Positions 57,141-64,000 of a stretch of 64,000 bases of DNA are shown here, one piece after another (positions within the stretch are counted from its first letter, which is position 1; each line of letters begins with the position of its first letter). The DNA is taken from assembly GCF_030704535.1 (NCBI RefSeq), contig NC_081808.1:21269501-21333500 (forward strand), given 5' to 3'. The stretch comes from Vitis vinifera (lineage: Eukaryota > Streptophyta > Magnoliopsida > Vitales > Vitaceae). A program made the translations under genes and the position numbers. The notes beneath the pieces were generated by a model. The model ran no database searches. It saw only the letters and a program-made list of their open reading frames with translations, and had not been told where the DNA came from.

Positions 57141-60100
57141 CTATTTGGAGGCTAACCACTCCAAGAAACCTATTAGGGATTTCGACTCCATATCAATGTA
57201 CACTTTAGCCCATCCCCAAATAATGTATACAAGCGAAGTTTTTAATTTCTGATAAGCCAACACACCCCCCTTAAAAGCTAGCTTGTTCCTCTCCTTCCAT
57301 ATAGTCCAGAAAATGAATAACGGGATGGACTTCCACACTTTTTTCCTTTTTCTCCCCACAAAAGAGCCTTTCCAACTACTAAGAACCTCCTTTACAGAGT
57401 TTGGAAAGACCCACTGTACACCACACAACGCAAGAATGATGTTCCACAACCCTTTTGCCATTGTACAATGTATTAATATATGATTGATCGTTTCCTCTTC
57501 GCACCCACACAAAAAACACCGATTAGGTAAATGCCACCCTCTTCTCTGCAGCCTATCCAAAGTGAGGACCTTCCCCCAAGTAGCTTCCCAAGCAAAAAAG
57601 GCAATTTTGGTTGGGACTTTGTCCACCCAAACATTGCTATGAGGAAAATCCAGCCCTTGAGAGTTTACCAAAACATTATACGCTTTCTTGACTTTAAACA
57701 GCACGTCCTCACCTTTCTTCCAAAAAACCGAATCGTCTTCCAAATTTACACTATAATCCCTCAACTCAACTAAGAGATTGCCCACCAAGCCCAACTCCCA
57801 ATCATTCAAATCCCTTAACAGCCTTAAGTTCCACCCTCCTTGACCCACATTCTGATCCCAACACTCCTCCACTGTGACATTCCTATGGACAACCATGGAG
57901 AAAAGGTTCGGGAAGCCTTGGGACAGCACATTGTTACCGCACCAAAGGTCAGTCCAAAACCTTATTCTGTTGCCTTTTCCCACCTTGAACCCCATATTTT
58001 CCCAACACCAAGTGGACTCCTTCAGAATCTCCTTCCAAACTCCAACTCCAAACGCCCCATTTGCCTTCCTTGTCCTCCACCCAAGCTCCTCTTTCCCATA
58101 CTTAGCCTCAAGCACTTTTTTCCAAAGCTCCTCCTTAGCACGCGCAAATCTCCAAATCCATTTGCCTAGGAGAGCTTTGTTCAAGAGAGTAATTTTCCTT
58201 AAACCCAGCCCTCCCTTTTCTTTATCCGCGCACACCACCTCCCATCTGACAAGGTGAACCTTGTTCCCCCCATTGGCTCCACCCCACAAAAAGTCTCTTT
58301 GAAGCTTTTCAATCCTTCTTGCCACTGACTTAGGCATACGGAAAACCGACATTTGATACAAGGGGATGCTGGACAGCGTACTCTTTATAAGAGTAATTCT
58401 CCCTCCTTTGGATAAAAATTAACGTTACCAAAGGGCAAGCCTTCTCCTCATTCTCTCCTCCACCCCATCCCAAACGGAAGAGGCCCTATTTGGCGCCCCA
58501 AGGGGCAGCCCCAAATAAATAGTAGGCAGCTGCCCCACCCTGCACCCAATTTCAGCCGCCATTTCCAGCACCCCTTCCACCTCCCCTATCGGAATTACCA
58601 TACTTTTGTCCAAGTTAATCTTTAAACCTGAAGCTGCTTCAAACCAAAAAAGGATCCAGCCCAAATGCAATAAAGCCTCTTTCTTAGCTTCGCAAAAAAC
58701 AATTGTGTCGTTCGCAAACAGAAGATGAGTCATATTAACAGCCTGCTCTCTTCCTCTCCACATCCTGCAGCCATGGATGAATCCCCCTTCAACGGCCCTT
58801 GTGATGAGCACACTTAGGACTTCCATACCCATGATAAATAAGTAGGGGGAAAGGGGGTCCCCTTGCCTTAACCCTTTTGAGCTTGAGAAAAACCCAGCTG
58901 GGACCCCGTTCACCAGCACTGAATATTTGACAGTGGAGATACAATTCCACATCCATCCTATCCATTTTGACCCAAAACCCATCTTTTGCACGACCTTTAG
59001 CAAGAATTGCCAATTGATGCTATCATACGCCTTCTCGATGTCCAATTTACAAACTATACCTTTCTCTCCCCTTTTTTGCCAAGAATCTATTACCTCATTT
59101 GCGATTAGGGAACCATCAAGAATCTGTCTCCCTTTGATGAAAGCATTCTGATCAGGAGATATGACCTTTCCTATAACTTTTTTAAGCCTATTGGCTAGCA
59201 CCTTAACCAATAATTTATAAAGACCCCCAAGCAAGCTGATTGACCTGTAATCGCCTAAGTCCTCCACCCCCCCTTTCTTCGGAATCAGCACCAAAAAGGT
59301 ATGATTCAGGCTCTTAATGAAAGAGTTCTGATCATGGAACTCCTTGAATAAACCCAAAATGTCCTCCTTGACAATCTCCCAACTACTTTGCCAAAAGGCT
59401 ACTGTGAATCTGTCCGGGCCCGGGGCTTTGTCCCCATTCATCCCCATTAATGCTGCGTAGATTTCAGTCTCAGAAAAAGGAACCTCAATGCCATCCGCTT
59501 CTGAGGGACTGATCTGTTTCAATAAGAGACCCCCTATATCCGCCTTCCAGCCCGGATTTTCCGAAAGGAGCTGCTGATACGCATTTGCTATTCTTTCCCT
59601 CATATCTTGTTCCTCTGTGAACCTCACCCCATTTATCTTAATTTTAGCCATGGCATTGACTCTCCTATGGGCATTGGCCATGCGGTGAAAAAACCCCGTG
59701 TTCCTATCCCCTTCCCTTAACCATAGTTCCCTAGAAAGTTGTCTCCAATGCACTTCTTCCATCGACACCCACTTTGCATAACTCTCCTTAGCTTCCTTTT
59801 TTTGACCTAACTCCTCTGTTAAGTTCCTCTCTTCTTCCACTGAATCCCACCGCTCCACTTGCTGAAGGGCTTCAGCTTTGTTTTTCTCCAATCTTCCAAA
59901 AACCTCCTTATTCCATGTTTTTAAACTTTGTTTCAACCCCTTCAGCTTAGTCGCTAATCTGTAACTCGGCCTGCCTCTAACCACTATCCCTTGCCACCAC
60001 CCCTCTATCAGCTCTTTGAACCCTTCAGCTTTGAGCCACATATTTTCAAATTTGAAAGGGGACGGGCCTCTCCTTATCCCTCCACCCTCTAACAGAATCG

Positions 60101-60785
60101 GGAAATGATCCGATGTTGGACGAGGCAGTCTTCTTTGAAGAACCCTACTGTATTGGTCTAGCCAACTAGGAGTCGCTAGAAATCTGTCCAACCTGGCCCG
60201 CGATTGATTATTGAGCCCCCCACTCCAAGTGAAGGAACCCCCTTGCAATGGAATATCAACTAGCCCTAATTCGTCTATGATCTGGGCAAACCTCCTCATA
60301 GCTGAAGTAATTCTCCCAGTTCTATTTCTTTCAGCTTGGTACAATGTTGTGTTGAAATCTCCTCCTAAACACCACGACTCCTCCCACAATCCTCTGATTG
60401 CCCCAAGTTCCTCCCATAAGCACTCCCTATCTTCTCTGGAGAAAGGCCCATAAACCCCCGTAAAGACCCAGATTGCATCATCACCCTCATTCCTGAATCT
60501 ACAGGAAATGGAAAACTGGCCCTCTTCCACCCCCAACATCTCCAAAGACCTTTTATCCCAACAAATCATGACACCTCCTGCTGTCCCCTTAGCATTCAAA
60601 ACCTTCCAATCAAGAAATCTCCCCGGCCCTAAACTCCTCGCCATCTCTTCAGACATCACTTGCACCTTCGTCTCTTGAATACAGAACAAGTCCACCTTTT
60701 GATTCCTGATAACTGACTTAATAATTTTCCTCTTGGACCTATCATTCACACCCCTCACATTCCAACTCAAATTTCTTAAATTCAT
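57141..60785 (-). pseudogene. L1 ORF2: endonuclease, reverse transcriptase, zf-RVT; two in-frame stops
   Basis: One frame of 1,215 codons. Residues 1-230: EEP endonuclease (LSWNVRG, IQETKV, GGDFNTTL, TSDHFP). Reverse transcriptase follows: GDKAPGPD, LVLIPKK, YRSISLL, QNAFIKGRQILD, CKLDIEKAYDSINW, GLRQGDPLSPYLF and LLFANDTIVF, where the family has FADD; the codon at 58710-58712 is AAC instead of an Asp codon. Next comes YLGLPLG. Two TAA stops at 58425-58427 and 58419-58421 separate this from the C-terminal part (YQMSVFRMPKSVARRIEKLQ; CFLCGCEEETINHILIHC zinc motif). The frame is otherwise open to 57141. The protein would nick target DNA and copy the element RNA; in this copy it is predicted to be inactive. 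Confidence 0.93.
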
Positions 60786-63001
60786 TAGACACTTACTTTC
60801 TGGTTCCCTCTACCCTGCATAGGGCCTTTCTTCTTAGATTCCCCCTCATAGTTAACAGAGCACTCCAGTCTCTTAAGCTCCCTTTCAAACCTTGAGACCT
60901 CCAACAGGCCTTTACCTACAATCTTTTCCTTTCTTTTTCTGATTTTGCCCAAGAAGCTCAGTATTTCCTTCTCCAAGCCTTCCGTAGAAAAACCTAAGAA
61001 ATGACTGAATTTAATCAGGCTACTCTCCTCCTAATTCAGCTGATCTTCCTTACTACCCTCTTGGAACTCCGTCTGGTCTACATTCCACCCCAAGCTTCTT
61101 CCCAGAGGATCGACACTATTAATCTCAACCAAGTCCCAACAGCCATCCCTTCTCTTTATTTGTTCTTCTGCATTTGGTTTTCGTGACCCACTTCCAATCA
61201 ATACCCCCTCCCTTCGCACCCCAGAATGGTCGTAACCCTCCCTCTCCGGAGACCGACCAAAACAAAAGAAATTAGAGGAAGAAGCCCCTTGTGCCCTGAG
61301 ACCCCCCAAATTGACATCTAAGCCATACCTTGCAGCTTCTTCCTCCAGCATCCTTTCTGCTCCCTGATATGTTATGGCCGTCTGCTGTCTTCTCCCCATT
61401 TCTTCTTCTCTGCATCTGATGAACTCATTCTCCATAATGGCATCTTTATTATTACCGTTGAGGCCGGAGGAGTAAGTTTTTAAAAGGGGCCCATTGTCCA
61501 ATAAATGGGCCTGTGTTAAGGTGGCTTTCCCCTTCTGAAGGTGGCCCAGTCCAATGTCTGCAGCCCGCCCCAAGCTTCTAATTTGCCGCGGCCCGATCTG
61601 ATCCCCCTTTGGAGTTTCATATCCTGACTTTAATGAAGGCCCAAAAGCCCAATCCATCATCCGGCCTGAACCCGCGGACCCAGCAAGCGAATTGGGCCCC
61701 CGCAGCAGGCCCATTTGCGACAGAGAGTCCATTGCTGCTGAGCCCTCATCCTGCGTCAGGCGACCCGTCCCGTCCTCTGACTGGCGCTGCGCCTTGAACC
61801 CCGCGCCCACCATCTCCTCCACTCTCGACCCAGCGCGTGGAGCTTTATCACCCCTAACCTCCCCTCTTGGACGATTGCTCAGACCACGCTTCCATCCCTC
61901 GTCCTGCCTTAACACCGGCACCGCCTCCCACCATAGGGATAGGGAGTAAGACATCTCTTCAACCCCTATCACCAGTGACCCAGGGATGTTCACGTCGTCT
62001 GATCTGATCAGAATCCTTGTCCACTGTAAATCCTCCATGCTCTCCGTCTTTGGGTCAACATCTAAGAACCCGCCGCAAGCGTCTCCTACCCTTCTCAACA
62101 CCGATGGGACCCATAGCGAAACTGGTAGCCCCAATATCCTCACCCACACTTCCCTTCTTACCTCTCCCTCTTCCATACACCCCGATCTTGGATTCCACCG
62201 CTCTAAACCCACTTGAACACCTCCCACCACCTTATTATCAGAAAGGTGAACCCTTCTTGCTTCTTCCACGAACTCAAATTCCAGTAGAGCTCGTCCTTTA
62301 CCCATGCTTGCGATCCCCATTTTGCCTTTCAATCCCCATGCCTTTGCCATTTTCCAACCCAAGTTTTCCAAGTCTTCCCCTTTTTCGTTGCTAGGGTTCC
62401 AGCTTCCAATCAAGCAATGCTCCAGCCTGCTAAAGTTTCTGCTTAACTCCTCCCGTCCCACCTCCACTCGAATGATATTGGATTCCTTGTCCCCCCAACC
62501 CTTCACCGTGTCCGCAAACGACCTTCCCTTCACCATTTCCGGACGCGGCCTTCCCACAGCCCTCACTTCTTCCTGTTGTACCTTTTTGCCAACAGTGATA
62601 TCCATCTGGCGCAACGCTTCCACCATCGCCGTCCAACCCCCCTTATTCCCTTTGCCCTTCGGGATACAAATACTGTATCTCTTCGACTCCACATCGACAA
62701 CCCCTAACCGCAGGAAGCAGCCCGCCCTGTTAGATACACGCACCAGGGAGAGGCTTCGCCCCTTCTCCTTCCATCTCTTCTCCCAGCTTCCAACCCTCAT
62801 ATCCTCGATGCACTGTTGAAGGCCTTCCATGAAAAGCCCTACGCTGTTCAAGCCCATTCGCACCCAAGACGATACCCCTTTCTTACTTTCCGTTATGGTT
62901 AGGGTTGTTCCTCCCCTTTCCACCATTTCCAACTCAAACGTCTTAGATTCCACCCCGAAGCTGCTTGTCTTCCTTTTCCTCCTGTTCTCCGCGCGTCGCA
63001 C
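60785..63001 (-). pseudogene. L1 ORF1 (DUF4283-like), one in-frame stop
   Basis: Open from about 63001; the first in-frame ATG is near 62926 (MVERGGTTLTITESKKG). The frame runs to a TAG at 61031-61033 and continues without shift to TAA at 60785-60787. A DUF4283-type domain occupies roughly residues 190-370 (HCLIGSWNP, WVRILGLPVSLW, CGGFLDVDPKTE). The rest is charged and low in complexity; no CCHC knuckle is visible. ORF1 proteins of plant L1s are thought to bind the element RNA. An overlapping frame holds ATGs nearer the 5' end (MGMCDARRTGG), so an early frameshift is possible. Confidence 0.85.
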
Positions 63002-63100
63002 ATTCCCATCGCTGTCGATCTCTCTCGCTCTCTCGCTCTTAGTCTCTCTCGTTCTCTCTCTCTCTCGCTCTCAGACATCTCTCTACGAACTTCATCACCC
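63002..63100 (-). other. GA-rich 5' UTR of the L1 element
   Basis: On the minus strand repeated GAGA/GAGCGAGA motifs precede ORF1; on the plus strand they appear as CTCTCTCGCTCT. L1 elements need an internal promoter, so this tract is a candidate; that is an inference. Confidence 0.5.
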
Positions 63101-63117
63101 ATGCTTCTCTGTTCATT
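63101..63117. repeat. Target-site duplication, right copy
   Basis: ATGCTTCTCTGTTCATT, identical to 57014-57030. Confidence 0.95.
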
Positions 63118-64000
63118 GTGATTCACTTGGAGAGAGTGTGATGGGAAATGTTTTAGGATTTGAAGCGATTGGAGGTGATGCTAAAATCTAATTTTGTATA
63201 TTCATTGTACCCTTAGTACTGTGTACGCTTGTTCCAGATTGTATGTTCAGCTCCTGCTTTGATTTCTTTGGTTTTTTAGGTAGGGATTAAGGAAAAGGGC
63301 ATAGCTGTAGCCTTAGGTGCTTTTTGTATACTTCCCCTTTTTGTTAGGTGCTATTTTATACATTTTTTTACTGAAAAGAAAACTATTAAGTAGGTTTACA
63401 TTCACTTTGCTTTCGCTTTTCCATATTTTCTCATTGTTGATTTCTATTATTTCCTCCTTAATTGTCTATCTTCTCCCCTTTCCTTGTATCATATTAAATA
63501 ATTACGTGTACCCTTTCCTTTTTTCATGTCTTCTATTGTTTGTCGCATTTGTTTTCCTTTGGATGATCACCCATGCTCTGTTGTTGAGTAGTCAATCTCA
63601 AGAGTGACCAATCTCTCCATGAAGGGAGATGCTTGATTTAATTAATCAAGTGGTGTGTTTATCAATTTGAAGGTTTTAAAGCAATGAGAGGCAGGTGCAT
63701 TATAGTCTCACTCTATCATATTATGGTCAAGATAGAAGAAGTTTCAATGGATATTTGATGAGATCATGATGGCTGAGGCTGTAGTTTTTCCATATTACAT
63801 GAAATATGATTTTCATTTTTGTTATTTTGCATGAAAATGCTTAGAAAACTAAGAATTGGTTGATAGTGTCTCCTTCGGCAAACATACACTCATTGGGTGT
63901 GTTATATTAAGACATCCAATTTTTTATGGATCTGTTTGGTTGGTGAGACAAGTTTAGAAAAGGAAAAAACGGATTAAGACTTTTTGCATCTTTGTTTTAA
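63118..64000. other. TRA1 intron 4, continuation to the window edge
   Basis: AT-rich intronic sequence without a recognisable next TRA1 exon or element. The open frame 63317-63607 is low-complexity and shows no domain. Confidence 0.6.

Larger units (their letters stand above)
57031..63100 (-). mobile_element. Near-intact L1-type LINE, antisense in TRA1 intron 4
   Basis: 6,070 bp bounded by perfect 17-bp target duplications. On the minus strand: GA-rich 5' UTR (63100 to about 63000), ORF1 with a DUF4283-like domain, ORF2 with endonuclease, reverse transcriptase and zf-RVT domains overlapping ORF1 by one base, 3' UTR (about 57040-57140) ending GCTTATC plus about ten A. It carries only three premature stops (one in ORF1, two in ORF2) and one suspicious active-site change, so it is a recent insertion. 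Its GC content is clearly higher than that of the host intron. Confidence 0.95.

Noticed and set aside
57840-62819. Plus-strand frames across the L1 (for example 57840-58169, 62304-62819)
   Set aside because: Shadows of ORF1 and ORF2 on the opposite strand; Pro/Ser-rich translations caused by codon bias of the real frames.
62899-63126. 75-residue minus-strand frame over the L1 leader as a separate gene
   Set aside because: GA-repeat translation (SERERERERLRARE) overlapping ORF1 in another frame and running into the target duplication; at most an upstream frame or the result of a frameshift.
63118-64000. Next TRA1 exon
   Set aside because: Searched for a frame resuming the conserved sequence after LIDTLLEER; none found before the window edge.

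Overview
The window is plant nuclear DNA: split genes with GT-AG introns, AT-rich intergenic DNA and layered LINE, copia and MITE insertions. Gene content (WUSCHEL, plastid-targeted protein, plant-type ALKBH9) marks an angiosperm. Protein and LINE style suggest a woody eudicot, most probably grapevine (Vitis); this species call is an inference, since no database search was possible.

Layout. 1-245: end of an LTR. 1511-6492 (+): seven-exon protein with four RanBP2-type zinc fingers. 7103-7639 (-): small plastid-targeted membrane protein. 8422-12756 (+): ALKBH9-type 2OG-Fe(II) m6A RNA demethylase, six exons. 12757-17041: long WUS upstream region rich in GA/CT microsatellites. 17042-18479 (+): WUSCHEL homeobox gene, three exons, complete. 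20629-24675 (-): Swd2-like WD40 subunit of COMPASS, eleven coding exons. 24676-30213: very AT-rich spacer with a tandem duplication. 30214-30585 (-): small conserved plant protein. 31925-33006 (-): short WEB-family coiled-coil protein, divergent from 33531-38186 (+): AP-2 adaptor sigma subunit, six exons, whose introns are full of MITEs and LINE scraps. 40208-46159 (+): decayed Ty1/copia element with both LTRs and a nested insertion. 47773 to beyond the right edge (+): 5' part of TRA1/TRRAP, the SAGA/NuA4 scaffold; its introns hold several LINEs, including a 6.07-kb near-intact L1 in antisense (57031-63100).

The host genes form no operon-like system. They are a mixed set: chromatin (COMPASS Swd2, TRRAP), RNA (RanBP2 fingers, ALKBH9), endocytosis (AP2 sigma), chloroplast movement (WEB) and stem-cell control (WUS). 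The most unusual signal is a series of LINE insertions of very different lengths, from 6.07 kb down to 14-26 bp, each bounded by a target-site duplication and mostly ending in a similar (C)TATCAAAA-type tail. I found no clearly new biological system. Exon coordinates were derived by hand from reading frame and splice dinucleotides.
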